NCBI GenBank assembly: GCA_014800245.1
Contig: JAAVGM010000002.1
Coordinates: 1-38,526, forward strand
Direction: 5' to 3'
DNA length: 38,526 nucleotides
Source of the DNA: Bacteroidales bacterium
Lineage (GTDB): Bacteria > Bacteroidota > Bacteroidia > Bacteroidales > Muribaculaceae
The position numbers and the translations under genes were made by a program. Positions 15,306 through 23,688 of this stretch are shown one piece after another. Within the stretch, counting starts at the first letter, position 1; each line of letters begins with the position of its first letter. A model generated the notes under the pieces. The model worked only from the letters and a program-made list of their open reading frames with translations. It was not told the origin of the DNA and made no database searches.

Positions 15306-15533
15306 TTATTTGCTGCTGATAAGATCAAAAAGCTCCTGAACTGTCTGAGCATTACGCATTTCATTACCGGAGAGTTCCACATCAAACTCTTCATCAGCCA
15401 ATGCTATCACACCGAGAGCAGACAGCGAAGACCATTCATCAAGTTCACGGAACTTTGTTTCAGGAGAAAGAACCGAAACATCAGTATCATCAAATATTTC
15501 GGCAAACTTTTCAATAAATTCTTTGATTTCCAT
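15306..15533 (-). CDS. Acyl carrier protein
   Basis: A 75-residue acidic four-helix carrier protein. The phosphopantetheine-attachment Ser is most likely Ser36 in EWSSLSAL; the usual DSL motif is changed to SSL, as Asp is replaced by Ser35. The neighbouring LDEW and VIALADEEF (helix II) and the final TVQELFDLI (helix IV) fit ACPs of specialised pathways, not the housekeeping AcpP. It is the first gene of the acyl sub-block and lies five bases before KAS III copy 2. It would carry the growing acyl chain for the KAS III and SDR enzymes. No dedicated phosphopantetheinyl transferase is in the window, so the cell's own enzyme must prime it. Confidence 0.85.
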   Translation of the reverse strand: MEIKEFIEKFAEIFDDTDVSVLSPETKFRELDEWSSLSALGVIALADEEFDVELSGNEMRNAQTVQELFDLISSK

Positions 15534-15568
15534 TTTTAGTTTATGTTAAAGTTATCAAATATTCAATT

Positions 15569-16213
15569 TTAATACTTCACCTTGGTGGCGGGATTACCAA
15601 CATATGTATTGCCATCCTTTGTATTGCGAAGCACAACCGCTCCGGCACCTATAATTGTATCATCTCCAATAGATTTATACTGAAGAATAATTGAATTTAC
15701 CCCAATAAAATTCCGTTGTCCAATTTTCACTCCCCCTGATATTTTCACAGCAGGCATAATAGAATTGTAATTTTCAATAACTGTATCGTGACCTACAAGA
15801 ACGTAGCCATTCAGCGTATTGAAATTGCCAATTTCCACATTACACGATATTAGACATCGAGAACAGAAAACGTTTCCGTAACCCAATTTAACGTTATCTT
15901 TATCAAGGAATAACGTATCTGGTGCAATTATATTCGGAAAGTCTATCTTAGGATTTATTATTTTTGAATGAATAGAACATACTACTTTAGGAGAGCCAAT
16001 AGCAAACACAATTGATAATGGTTTAGACCATGAATTCAGTGTATCTATATTTCCTATAACTTCTCCATATTCGTTACTTGAACCAATAGAGACTCCATCA
16101 TCAAAAAATCCTATAAGATTCCAACACTCTTCCGTCTCATTGTTTATCCTTTTTATGAGGCATGCCACTTCTCTCCCAAATCCTCCGGCACCATATATAG
16201 CAATATCTCTCAT
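15569..16213 (-). CDS. Sugar O/N-acyltransferase, PglD/NeuD family
   Basis: A 214-residue protein with an N-terminal Rossmann-like UDP-sugar-binding part (IYGAGGFGREVACLI, residues 6-20) and a C-terminal left-handed beta-helix of hexapeptide repeats (about 105-210). The catalytic base typical of PglD is His142 in VGHDTVIENYN. PglD acetylates the C4 amino group of UDP-4-amino sugars with acetyl-CoA. The substrate here would be the product of the PglF- and PglE-like enzymes at 7.4-10.8 kb. The next gene downstream is an ACP, which raises the possibility that this enzyme accepts an acyl-ACP. It starts three bases after the PglC-like gene, the same partner order as in bacillosamine loci. Confidence 0.85.
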   Translation of the reverse strand: MRDIAIYGAGGFGREVACLIKRINNETEECWNLIGFFDDGVSIGSSNEYGEVIGNIDTLNSWSKPLSIVFAIGSPKVVCSIHSKIINPKIDFPNIIAPDTLFLDKDNVKLGYGNVFCSRCLISCNVEIGNFNTLNGYVLVGHDTVIENYNSIMPAVKISGGVKIGQRNFIGVNSIILQYKSIGDDTIIGAGAVVLRNTKDGNTYVGNPATKVKY

Positions 16214-16216
16214 ATA

Positions 16217-16831
16217 TTAGTTATTTCCATTAAATGCTTCTACTGTTGCCTGTCCTTTTGCAGAAATTCCATCTCTTTTCAATACCTTTTTAATGGTAGT
16301 CAATATGACTTTACAATCAGTCAAGAAAGAGATATTATCCACATACCACACATCAAGTTCAAATTTCTTCTTCCAAGATATTGCATTGCGCCCATGACAC
16401 TGAGCCCATCCGGTAATCCCCGGACGAACGTCATGGCGTCGAGCTTGTTCATGGGTATATAATGGTAAGTATTGAGGCAAGAGTGGTCTCGGACCGATAA
16501 GGGACATATCCCCTTTAAACACATTCCAAAGCTGAGGTAATTCATCAATCGATGTTGAGCGCACTAATTTACCTACCTTCGTCAGACGCTGAGCATCCGG
16601 AAGCAAATCCCCATTTGCATCCCTCTCGTCGGTCATTGTCTTAAACTTAACGACCTTGAAAATCTTACCATCCTTTCCGGGACGTTCCTGAGTAAAGAAA
16701 GCCCCTGCTCCTTTATTAGCAAAATGAAGCCAAGCCGTTACGGCAGCCAAAGGAACCGACAATACTAAAAGAGCGCAACCGGATGCTGTAACATCTATTA
16801 CACGCTTAAAAAATTTCTTATAAAGTTTCAT
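16217..16831 (-). CDS. PglC-like undecaprenyl-phosphate sugar phosphotransferase
   Basis: A 204-residue monotopic phosphoglycosyl transferase. A single re-entrant hydrophobic segment (about 13-35) precedes the catalytic core: [19 protein letters not shown], then [21 protein letters not shown], and PGITGWAQ. The Asp-Glu pair in SIDELPQL is the family catalytic dyad. It would move a phospho-sugar, probably the diNAcBac-like sugar, from UDP to undecaprenyl phosphate at the inner membrane, which begins repeat-unit synthesis. The length is that of the minimal PglC form without the N-terminal multi-TM domain of WbaP. It lies between a GT4 gene (2-base gap) and the PglD-like gene (3-base gap). Confidence 0.9.
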   Translation of the reverse strand: MKLYKKFFKRVIDVTASGCALLVLSVPLAAVTAWLHFANKGAGAFFTQERPGKDGKIFKVVKFKTMTDERDANGDLLPDAQRLTKVGKLVRSTSIDELPQLWNVFKGDMSLIGPRPLLPQYLPLYTHEQARRHDVRPGITGWAQCHGRNAISWKKKFELDVWYVDNISFLTDCKVILTTIKKVLKRDGISAKGQATVEAFNGNN

Positions 16832-16833
16832 AC

Positions 16834-18030
16834 TTACGCATTCTTCTCAATCACTTCCGCAACTCGCTTGGCAAGAATTGATCGATCAAACGTTGTTTCG
16901 GATAGTTTGCGCGCATTCTCACCCCATATTTTCAATTGCTCCTTATCGTCTTTATATAAGGCAATCTTATCTATAAAATCAGCCGAATCATCCGGATTTA
17001 CAAAGAATCCACAATTTTCTTTCTCAACTAAATCCTTAGTCCAACCCGCCGAATTAACAATAATCGGTTTGCCGGCCGATAGAGAATCAAAAAGTTTATT
17101 TGGAGAATTAGTCTGCAAAATTGGCAGATTAAGGAAGGAAGTCATGGAAGCATCGCAAAGGTTTACAACCTCCACCACTGTCCTCATCGGATGATTACCC
17201 AAGAACCTTACATTCTTTAAGTCGTAATCTTTAACTAATTTTTCCAACTCAGGCAATGTTGCGCCGTCTCCCATAAAGATAAATTCCACATCAGACATCC
17301 CCCTTTCTTTAGCCACTTTAGCCGCCTCAATAATATATTGCAGCCCATTAGCGCGCCCCATGCTGCCGAAGTGAATGATATTGAATTTGCTCATATCGAT
17401 TCCGAACTCATTTGACACAGCTATATTCGGTTCATGTGGAAAAAATTCCTCCGGCTTCGACATATTCGGCACCATCGTTACTTTCTCTTCAGGAGTTCCT
17501 GCAGCAATTACACCATCCTTCATGCCCGGCGAAAGAGCGACAACATGGTTAGATCTATCATAAATTCGTTTTTCGAACCTACGAAGCATCTTCTGAACCG
17601 TCTTATTCTTAATAGCTCCAATCTGAATCGGAAATTCCGGCCAAAGATCGCGCACTTCAAACACATATGGCCACTTCTTAAGACGTTTCAAAGTCAACGC
17701 TACACCACCCACAGTAAGCGGAGTAGAAGTAGCAAATACAACATCTACATCTTTTTCCTTCATCGCCTCCTTAGTAGATTTAATGAGGAACTTACCAAAT
17801 GATTTCAGTTTGGCAAGTTTAGACATGTAATTGCTATATTCATTCTTTATATAATGCACTTCAATTCCATCAATATTCTCAATCCCTTCATTAGGATGAT
17901 ATTTATTAGATGAAGTGATCATAATGACTTTATGACCTTTCTCAACCAAAGCCTTGCTTATCCAATAGCTACGTGTTCCGCCGGGCTCAGAAGGAGTTGT
18001 GAAATATTGATGTATGTAGATTATTTTCAT
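16834..18030 (-). CDS. Glycosyltransferase family 4, WbuB-like
   Basis: A 398-residue GT-B enzyme. The N-terminal half starts [20 protein letters not shown], typical of the WbuB branch, with [12 protein letters not shown] near residue 125-136. The C-terminal GT4 domain shows [20 protein letters not shown], and later a [20 protein letters not shown] acceptor/donor site. WbuB-type enzymes transfer an amino sugar such as FucNAc as the second residue on the lipid-linked unit. Its position directly upstream of the PglC-like gene agrees with acting second in the pathway. The specific sugar is not readable. It begins the tight seven-gene block that runs to the terminator at 12336. Confidence 0.88.
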   Translation of the reverse strand: MKIIYIHQYFTTPSEPGGTRSYWISKALVEKGHKVIMITSSNKYHPNEGIENIDGIEVHYIKNEYSNYMSKLAKLKSFGKFLIKSTKEAMKEKDVDVVFATSTPLTVGGVALTLKRLKKWPYVFEVRDLWPEFPIQIGAIKNKTVQKMLRRFEKRIYDRSNHVVALSPGMKDGVIAAGTPEEKVTMVPNMSKPEEFFPHEPNIAVSNEFGIDMSKFNIIHFGSMGRANGLQYIIEAAKVAKERGMSDVEFIFMGDGATLPELEKLVKDYDLKNVRFLGNHPMRTVVEVVNLCDASMTSFLNLPILQTNSPNKLFDSLSAGKPIIVNSAGWTKDLVEKENCGFFVNPDDSADFIDKIALYKDDKEQLKIWGENARKLSETTFDRSILAKRVAEVIEKNA

Positions 18031-18042
18031 AGGTTTCTTTTC

Positions 18043-18186
18043 TTAAATATTCTTGAATCCATACGTTTCCAGTACATTTTCAAGCAGAACATCATTATGA
18101 TCTTCGGTTACATTAAAATGCGTTCGGGCACTGCCTTTATGCAAAGCTTGGTAGATTGCATCAAAAGAATAAAAATTATTCTTCAT
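18043..18186 (-). CDS. Small ORF of unknown meaning, possibly a gene remnant
   Basis: A 47-codon ORF beginning MKNNFYSFDAIYQALHKG and ending LETYGFKNI, 12 bases before the GT4 start. Its start overlaps the end of the broken flippase in another frame. Composition is protein-like, with no long AT runs. I do not recognise it; it could be the C-terminal scrap of a deleted gene. Confidence 0.3.
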   Translation of the reverse strand: MKNNFYSFDAIYQALHKGSARTHFNVTEDHNDVLLENVLETYGFKNI

Positions 18187-18314
18187 TTCCACAAATAATA
18201 CCTAATCTCGGTAAGACAATTCGAGAAGTGTAGAGAGTAACAAGCATAATGATTCCCATACGAAATTCAGAAATAACGTGTTTTTTAAAATTCTTTATTG
18301 CTTGTTTGATCCAT
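18176..18314 (-). pseudogene. N-terminal remnant of a second Wzx-type flippase
   Basis: Starting at the ATG at 18314 the minus strand reads MDQTSNKE, then in shifted frames KNTLFL, then FRMGIIMLVTLYTSRIVL and LGI before a stop at 18176. This is the standard beginning of Bacteroidetes polysaccharide flippases; the intact flippase at 27227-28756 has QIAKNTLFLYMRMLVSIIV at the same place. At least two frameshifts are needed to read it, and everything after about residue 45 is gone. It is therefore a dead gene, probably the flippase of an earlier version of this locus. Confidence 0.7.
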
Positions 18315-18345
18315 TTTCTTTGATGTTACGCCTAATAACTAACTA

Positions 18346-19527
18346 CTATATTGTCGCATTGTATATCTTAAAAATAAAATTATTCCATTGTTCAGCAATA
18401 TATTCTTCTGAAAAAGGAGGTTTTTGAGCCTTATCCCATGATTTCCTCTTCATTTTATATAGTAACCGAGGATCTTCTATGAGGGTCTTAATTCTACTTA
18501 TTAAATCTAAGGTCAGACGTTCAGAGATTTGTCCGGAATAAATAGTTTTTTCTCGATGATTCCATACATCAGGATTAGGTAAATTTGTATCTTTTGAAAA
18601 GAACCAAAAATGAGGCTCTACCAAAAAACCGTTTATTCCGTCTTCAACTATTTCCGGAATAGAATATAGAGAAGAAACAATAAAAGCCAATCCCGAATGA
18701 AGCGCTTCCAGTATAGTTAAACTACAGCTGTCATCGCTTGTTGGTTGCAGTAGAATATCAGACTCAGCATATAGTTTTTGCATTTCATCGTATGATAATT
18801 TGAAATCTTTTAATATGATATTAGGATAGTTTCTTATATCTCTGAGTATGTATTCTTCAAGAGTTTCTACGTTTGTAACAATTGTAAGTTGAATATCGGA
18901 ATACTCTTTTTCTATTCTTTTAAAAGCCTCTATTATTTCCAATCCACCTTTTGATTTAAACCTGATTCCTTGTGAGATGTAGAGTAAATTCAAGTTTCTT
19001 GGGGATTTGGGAATTATAAAATTGCTTTCGGAGATGTACGGATTAGTTGGGATTAAAGGATAGATCTGAGTCTTAATTAAGGAATCAACTTGCCCATCAA
19101 CGAGTGTATTAAAAGTCTGTTCACATGCTTTTGACATATAAACAAATCCTTTTAGATTAGGATCTTGCATATAGTCTTTAATACGCTTCTTCCCCATATA
19201 ACTCCTGACTCTTCCAAGAGTGTAATGATACAGGGCTGTAGGATTTTCGACATAGATAAAGTATGGTTTATCAGATTTCAAAAATCTGTTATAACTACCT
19301 ATAATAGATACCGTACTATCGGAAGTCACGTTTATTCTTTGTATAATCCCTAAAATATCTGCTAATTTAGATCTAACTAATTTTACTTTTAAATTATGGA
19401 TTCGACTATTTGTTTCATATGTTCCTCTTGTAGAAGAAAGAATTTTAAATGAAATTTTTTTTGAGGACATCAATTGCTTAAAAAATCCCCTAAGACGTGT
19501 CGCGAATTGGACAGTAATTTTATCCAT
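18346..19527 (-). CDS. Glycosyltransferase, GT4 family
   Basis: A 393-residue GT-B glycosyltransferase. The N-terminal half is poorly conserved. The C-terminal half carries the GT4 signature: LNLLYISQGIRFKSKGGLEI, LYAESDILLQPT, and the nucleotide-sugar site around SLTILEALHSGLAFIVSSL with the E-x7-E-like spacing. It probably adds one residue of the repeat unit from the cytoplasmic side of the membrane. Donor and linkage are unknown. It is AT-rich compared with the core genes at the window ends. It follows the next GT by 15 bases, so the two are probably co-transcribed. The 315 bases after it hold the broken flippase and a small ORF. Confidence 0.8.
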   Translation of the reverse strand: MDKITVQFATRLRGFFKQLMSSKKISFKILSSTRGTYETNSRIHNLKVKLVRSKLADILGIIQRINVTSDSTVSIIGSYNRFLKSDKPYFIYVENPTALYHYTLGRVRSYMGKKRIKDYMQDPNLKGFVYMSKACEQTFNTLVDGQVDSLIKTQIYPLIPTNPYISESNFIIPKSPRNLNLLYISQGIRFKSKGGLEIIEAFKRIEKEYSDIQLTIVTNVETLEEYILRDIRNYPNIILKDFKLSYDEMQKLYAESDILLQPTSDDSCSLTILEALHSGLAFIVSSLYSIPEIVEDGINGFLVEPHFWFFSKDTNLPNPDVWNHREKTIYSGQISERLTLDLISRIKTLIEDPRLLYKMKRKSWDKAQKPPFSEEYIAEQWNNFIFKIYNATI

Positions 19528-19542
19528 AGGTATTTTATCTTT

Positions 19543-20403
19543 TTATAATAGATCCGTGGGTAATAAATTATAATTACGTATGCAGTTTTCTAACTGGTCA
19601 ATATTATTACTACCCTTTACATTTATATTAGATAGAGCTCCATCTTTATGAAAATATTGATATACATTGTCTATTCCAAAATAATCGGATCTGTCAATAT
19701 TTAAATAATTATATTTTGTTCCTTTTATTTTAGCCATAACAAAGAACCAAATATCATCTGCTGAAGGACAGATTGACATAAATTTGTCTTCATTAAATAC
19801 CTCCTGCGATAGAGAATATGGTGGATATAAAATCCCGCCAAATCCAATAGGACTTATGCTCTTTGATTCTTTGGTTGCCATCCTCCATTGATTATATGGC
19901 ACTAATTCCCCATTTTGTATCTCAACTTCACGAGCAACGCAAGCTTGAATACACTCAGGATGACTTGTATATGCATCATACAATAGATTAATAAAGTATT
20001 TAGGATATACCACATCATCATCTATGGTAACTATAATATCGTTAGGAAAGGCCTCTAAAGAAGGAATGAGTTTCTTGTATGATTTGATATCTTTACAGAA
20101 TTTAATCTCCAAACCATGATTTTGTAATTTCCTCAAATTCTCGGGAATATTATCAAAAGAAAAATTATCCTCGTCTAACCAAAGTATAATTCTATCTGGT
20201 AATCTAGACTGCTCAAAGAGGGAAATGAGCGTGTAATATACTGTTTTGTGCACTCTCCGTCCATAAGAAGTCAACGAAACGATTAATTGGGGATGTTCTT
20301 TCTTAGTCTTGATGAATGGTAAGGATTTAATACTTAAAATATCACATTGGGTTTTATATATAATTCCCTTAAAAATTTGTTTTATTTTTTGTAGAGGTGT
20401 CAT
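19543..20403 (-). CDS. Glycosyltransferase, GT-A type with DDD motif
   Basis: A 286-residue protein with a GT-A-like nucleotide-binding core. The segment LIVSLTSYGRRVHKTVYYTL (residues 39-58) is followed by a metal-binding-type IVTIDDDVVYP and, later, a SADDIWFFVMAK acidic motif that may hold the catalytic base. It resembles the glycosyltransferases found in Bacteroides and Lactobacillus EPS loci that have no well-studied member. A truncated relative of its N-terminus lies 150 bases upstream, separated by an IS66-like remnant. The start at 20403 is the first Met after that remnant. Function as a glycosyltransferase is likely; the donor is unknown. Confidence 0.7.
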   Translation of the reverse strand: MTPLQKIKQIFKGIIYKTQCDILSIKSLPFIKTKKEHPQLIVSLTSYGRRVHKTVYYTLISLFEQSRLPDRIILWLDEDNFSFDNIPENLRKLQNHGLEIKFCKDIKSYKKLIPSLEAFPNDIIVTIDDDVVYPKYFINLLYDAYTSHPECIQACVAREVEIQNGELVPYNQWRMATKESKSISPIGFGGILYPPYSLSQEVFNEDKFMSICPSADDIWFFVMAKIKGTKYNYLNIDRSDYFGIDNVYQYFHKDGALSNINVKGSNNIDQLENCIRNYNLLPTDLL

Positions 20404-20412
20404 TACTAATTT

Positions 20413-20559
20413 TTAAATAAGTTTAACTGCTTCCGCCTTATAGCGGATGTAGAAGTGTTCGAAATCTTCGTTTGAATGTATCATTTCACTGTAAATTTTA
20501 GTTACAGCGAAATTCTATATTTTATCCAAATGACGCAATACGTCTTTTTACACGCTTAC
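20413..20559 (-). mobile_element. IS66-like remnant, first copy
   Basis: On the minus strand the segment begins exactly with GTAAGCGTGTAAAA, fitting the GTAA-type terminal repeat of IS66-family elements. It then decays through stops into IYSEMIHSNEDFEHFYIRYK, which matches the small accessory ORF of Bacteroidetes IS66 elements as I know it, and ends at a stop at 20413. It shares the opening AAGCGTGTAAAA and the motif SNEDFEHF (TNEDFERF) with the second remnant at 26955-27221. Most of the element is missing. Confidence 0.55.
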
Positions 20560-20739
20560 ATAATACACTGTTTCACTAACTCTTCTACTATATGAAGTGA
20601 GTAAAACAATTAAATCAGGATGATTCTTTGAATAATTTTTATTGTGAGAAGTTATTCCTCCAAACCGATACCAAATTTTATTTGATAATCCTACAAGATC
20701 ATTTCCAAATAACCTAATATGATTCTTAGTCAACTTCAT
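20548..20739 (-). pseudogene. Truncated glycosyltransferase cut at an IS66-like end
   Basis: A 63-codon ORF whose residues 40-60 (HPDLIVLLTSYSRRVSETVYY) match the N-terminal part of the intact glycosyltransferase at 19543-20403 (HPQLIVSLTSYGRRVHKTVYY). Homology stops after VYY at 20560. The next base starts the IS66-like terminal sequence, which supplies the last codons (VSV) and the stop. The two proteins differ in many positions and in DNA, so this was a separate gene, not a fresh copy. Its first 14 bases overlap the DUF1919 gene, which suggests the original operon coupling. Confidence 0.7.
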
Positions 20740-21364
20740 TAACTATCATATTATTCAAGTAAGATACATAATCAAACTGATCAATAAATCTCTTCCCAAA
20801 AAAATTCATAGTTCCAAAAATGTTCTTTTCATTCATTACCTTGTTATACTTTTTCAAGTAAATAATGTTTTCTCCAGGAAATTTTTCTCCGGAAAATATA
20901 AGTTTATTTTTAAATGGAAGTTTATTAAATCTTTCAATTATAGTATTTGGATCAGTACCATATTGCGATGGGGTAAAATTTGTAAGCCACACACACATAT
21001 TTTGAGGGTCAATTCTTTTCTTTCGTTCATTCCATTTTTCAATCGCTTCTGTAAAATTTTTATAGTGCATGAAGTGGAGACGAACACCATTATATCCTAT
21101 CCCTACAGGATAATCTAATTTGCTATTCTTATCTTCCACAATCTCTGTTGCAAGGAATTCATCAAAATTCTCTAATGCTTTTATAAAATCTATATTATTC
21201 ATATATAGATTAATAAAAGGAGACCGGAACTCTAACCCTAACCAATGGTATAACACTCCTCCTGTACAATTAGAACATATTAGGGTGGGCGTTTTATTAG
21301 TTAGTCTAAGTCTGTTTTTTTTGTTAATTAAACCGTGTCTAAATTTAATCCACTTCTTTACCAT
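20726..21364 (-). CDS. DUF1919 family protein, exopolysaccharide biosynthesis
   Basis: A 212-residue protein matching DUF1919 by its landmarks: ICSNCTGGVLYHWLGLEFRS (residues 29-48) with SPFINLYM, then DFIKALENFDEFL, a PVGIGYNGVRLHFMHY block and an EKWNERKKRI motif. Family members occur in exopolysaccharide loci across Bacteroidetes and Firmicutes and are thought to act on the glycan or its synthesis. The reaction is unknown; a glycosyltransferase-like role is often assumed. It lies 25 bases after the GT2 gene. Its 3' end overlaps the start of the truncated glycosyltransferase by 14 bases. Confidence 0.8.
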   Translation of the reverse strand: MVKKWIKFRHGLINKKNRLRLTNKTPTLICSNCTGGVLYHWLGLEFRSPFINLYMNNIDFIKALENFDEFLATEIVEDKNSKLDYPVGIGYNGVRLHFMHYKNFTEAIEKWNERKKRIDPQNMCVWLTNFTPSQYGTDPNTIIERFNKLPFKNKLIFSGEKFPGENIIYLKKYNKVMNEKNIFGTMNFFGKRFIDQFDYVSYLNNMIVNEVD

Positions 21365-21389
21365 AGAATAATTCTCTTTGATCTCACTA

Positions 21390-22355
21390 TCAATGTAATT
21401 TATTTGCTATATGCCCGAGTTTAAGCAATGCATTCAAATTAAGGCATGCCAATGCTACAAAACACTTTTTATAAAAAGCATTCTTTGATCTAATATAGTC
21501 GCCTCCATAAGTTCTATATATATTTTGTAGATACTTTTTTGCTTCTAAGGAAGTATTCATAGAATTTATCATTCTAATCACACATTGATTTGCAGAGTGA
21601 ATTATACCTAGAACTGCCAGTTTTGCTAATACCGGATACTTTTCCTTAATAAAATCCAATCTCTCAATTTTTCCTCTCACGCCATCAAGGTGTTTTAGAT
21701 TAAATGTAGAATTCATGATAGATCCTTCTCTTTTACGATAAGCATATAGAGCTTTTGATCCCACAGCAATTCTATCACATTCTGAAATAACCTTATATGT
21801 TGTAAACACATCCTCATTATAAGCCCCTAAAGGATAGCGGATACCAGATTCCTTGAACAAACGAGATCTATATAATTTCCTCCAGGCTGTAGTATCAATA
21901 ACATTGGAAGAAAGAAAATCTCTCATACATTCATAATTGTTATTTAAATCATAACTCTTACATATATCTTTTTCCTTAATGACATTATTTTCTTCATCTA
22001 CTTCCAATAATTGACATACAGAGATATCCGCATCTTGAGATTCTATAAGGTCTAACAAATAATGGAAATATTCCGGGAGGATGAAATCATCTGAATCTAT
22101 GAAAGCGATATAATCACCGGATGCCAAATCTATACCTGAATTTCTTGCACCCGATAATCCCATATTTTTTTGATGAATTACTTTTACTCTTTCATCTCTT
22201 TCTAACCATTCATCGCAAATTTTCCCAGAATTATCTATGGATCCATCATCGACAAGTATTATCTCTAAATCATTGTACGTTTGGTTCACAATAGAATTAA
22301 CACAATGATTTAAGAATTTATCCACATTATATACCGGCACTATTACAGAAATCAT
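21390..22355 (-). CDS. Glycosyltransferase family 2
   Basis: A 321-residue inverting GT-A enzyme. The N-terminus has the canonical order: MISVIVPVYNVDKFL, a VDDGSIDNSG nucleotide site, NMGLSGARNSGI, and the metal-binding DXD as FIDSDD (about residues 86-91). The C-terminal third is more variable and helical. It would add one sugar of the repeat unit at the cytoplasmic membrane face. It overlaps the upstream polymerase gene by four bases (22352-22355), an ATGA-type coupling. Donor sugar not predictable. Confidence 0.9.
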   Translation of the reverse strand: MISVIVPVYNVDKFLNHCVNSIVNQTYNDLEIILVDDGSIDNSGKICDEWLERDERVKVIHQKNMGLSGARNSGIDLASGDYIAFIDSDDFILPEYFHYLLDLIESQDADISVCQLLEVDEENNVIKEKDICKSYDLNNNYECMRDFLSSNVIDTTAWRKLYRSRLFKESGIRYPLGAYNEDVFTTYKVISECDRIAVGSKALYAYRKREGSIMNSTFNLKHLDGVRGKIERLDFIKEKYPVLAKLAVLGIIHSANQCVIRMINSMNTSLEAKKYLQNIYRTYGGDYIRSKNAFYKKCFVALACLNLNALLKLGHIANKLH

Positions 22356-23428
22356 AACAAACTACTTATTTGATACACATATTGATCACTTCGCGCACTT
22401 AACAAGAACCATAGACTATATAGTCCGAGTAATCCACTAAAATATCCAATACGTAAGTATTGACATTTTATATAGTTACCAATGGCAATGAAAGGAATAC
22501 AAACAAAAGGCAAGAAATATAATCCAAGTCTTTCTATATATGATACCTCCGAAGAAATGACATTAAAAAACACATATATAATTGCATATAATGCAGTTAT
22601 TCTAATACTATTATTAAAGGATTTAGGATTCATGATTATTATAATGCTGAAAAAAGCTATAACAATCCACATAATTCGCGCCAGGCCTGCTTCCTGAAAT
22701 GTAGATGCACCTGAACTAAGATAATTAACATATAAACCTGCTGATAAAAAGAAATTCGTTAATATTTTTATTCCAAAAAATATTATAACCAATCCAAATA
22801 AAGATGTAATATATATGTATTTCCAATTCTTAAATTTCCATAAAATAAAAAGGCTTAATCCCAATAAAGAAGAATAATGAAATGAGATTCCACATAAGAT
22901 ATACAACAATGTTTTCAAATATTTTTTTTCATTGTAATATAATAAACCGTTAGCCAAGAATAATACAGCTGTAATTTGTCGCGATATATTTAAACTTATA
23001 AGATAAAGATAAAAAAACGTGATTATAGTTATAGTAAGTATATGATACCCCGGCTGTATAAATGAGACTTTGATAGTAAAATTTCCTGCTAAAACACACA
23101 AGATTCCAGATAAAATTAGTTGAAAGGTAAGGAAATTACCTCCGAAAAAATGGTTAATCCCCACTAAAATGCCCCATCCTGGTTCAATGTCAGCTTTATA
23201 AATTAAACTTTGAAAATCAAGAGTCTTGAATTGATTATACATTTCCAAATAACTAATGGTATCCTTACCTACATGCTCCCCTCGAAATCCCATTATTAAC
23301 CATCCTATAAAATACACAATTCCTATATATATCGTTGCATTGACTCTTCTTTCTTCATTTCTATTAGACGAAAGCTGAAGGAGAAATCCCAAAATAAGTA
23401 TTATAAATAAATAGAGTATATATATCAT
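22352..23428 (-). CDS. EpsG/Wzy-type polysaccharide polymerase
   Basis: A 358-residue integral membrane protein with about nine or ten hydrophobic segments. EpsG-family marks are GFRGEHVGKDTISYLEMY (about residues 47-64), in the first large loop, and LNISRQITAVLFLANGLLYY (around 145-164). Wzy polymerases join lipid-linked repeat units in the periplasm and are the most variable gene in such loci. It is the only multi-span polymerase candidate in the window, so it is assigned as Wzy of this locus. Very AT-rich, as usual for wzy. It couples to the following GT2 gene by a four-base overlap. Confidence 0.85.
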   Translation of the reverse strand: MIYILYLFIILILGFLLQLSSNRNEERRVNATIYIGIVYFIGWLIMGFRGEHVGKDTISYLEMYNQFKTLDFQSLIYKADIEPGWGILVGINHFFGGNFLTFQLILSGILCVLAGNFTIKVSFIQPGYHILTITIITFFYLYLISLNISRQITAVLFLANGLLYYNEKKYLKTLLYILCGISFHYSSLLGLSLFILWKFKNWKYIYITSLFGLVIIFFGIKILTNFFLSAGLYVNYLSSGASTFQEAGLARIMWIVIAFFSIIIIMNPKSFNNSIRITALYAIIYVFFNVISSEVSYIERLGLYFLPFVCIPFIAIGNYIKCQYLRIGYFSGLLGLYSLWFLLSARSDQYVYQISSLL

Positions 23429-23469
23429 ATTCGAGTCAATATCGTCTCCAATATTTTATCAGAAGATTT

Positions 23470-23634
23470 CTAATCGATTGTTACGCTATGAGAGTACTTC
23501 CCATTAATTTTAAAAATATGATTAACCCATACACTCGGTCTTATCATCCTAGAGAAATAATATAAATAAAACTGAAGTATATTATGATTATTCTTTGTTA
23601 ATACAGATAATAATCCTACATAATCGTTAACCAT
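23470..23634 (-). CDS. Small ORF upstream of wzy, possible remnant
   Basis: A 54-codon ORF starting MVNDYVGLLSVLTKNNH with aromatic-rich LYYFSRMIRPSVWVNHIF. It fills most of the gap between the DUF4422 gene and wzy. It could be the C-terminal scrap of a transferase. I do not recognise it and would not assign a role. Confidence 0.3.
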   Translation of the reverse strand: MVNDYVGLLSVLTKNNHNILQFYLYYFSRMIRPSVWVNHIFKINGKYSHSVTID

Positions 23635-23688
23635 ACACCCTTAACCAAAAAAAATAATGCCTTTCTTTGGTACATCGGGTTAAATTAA

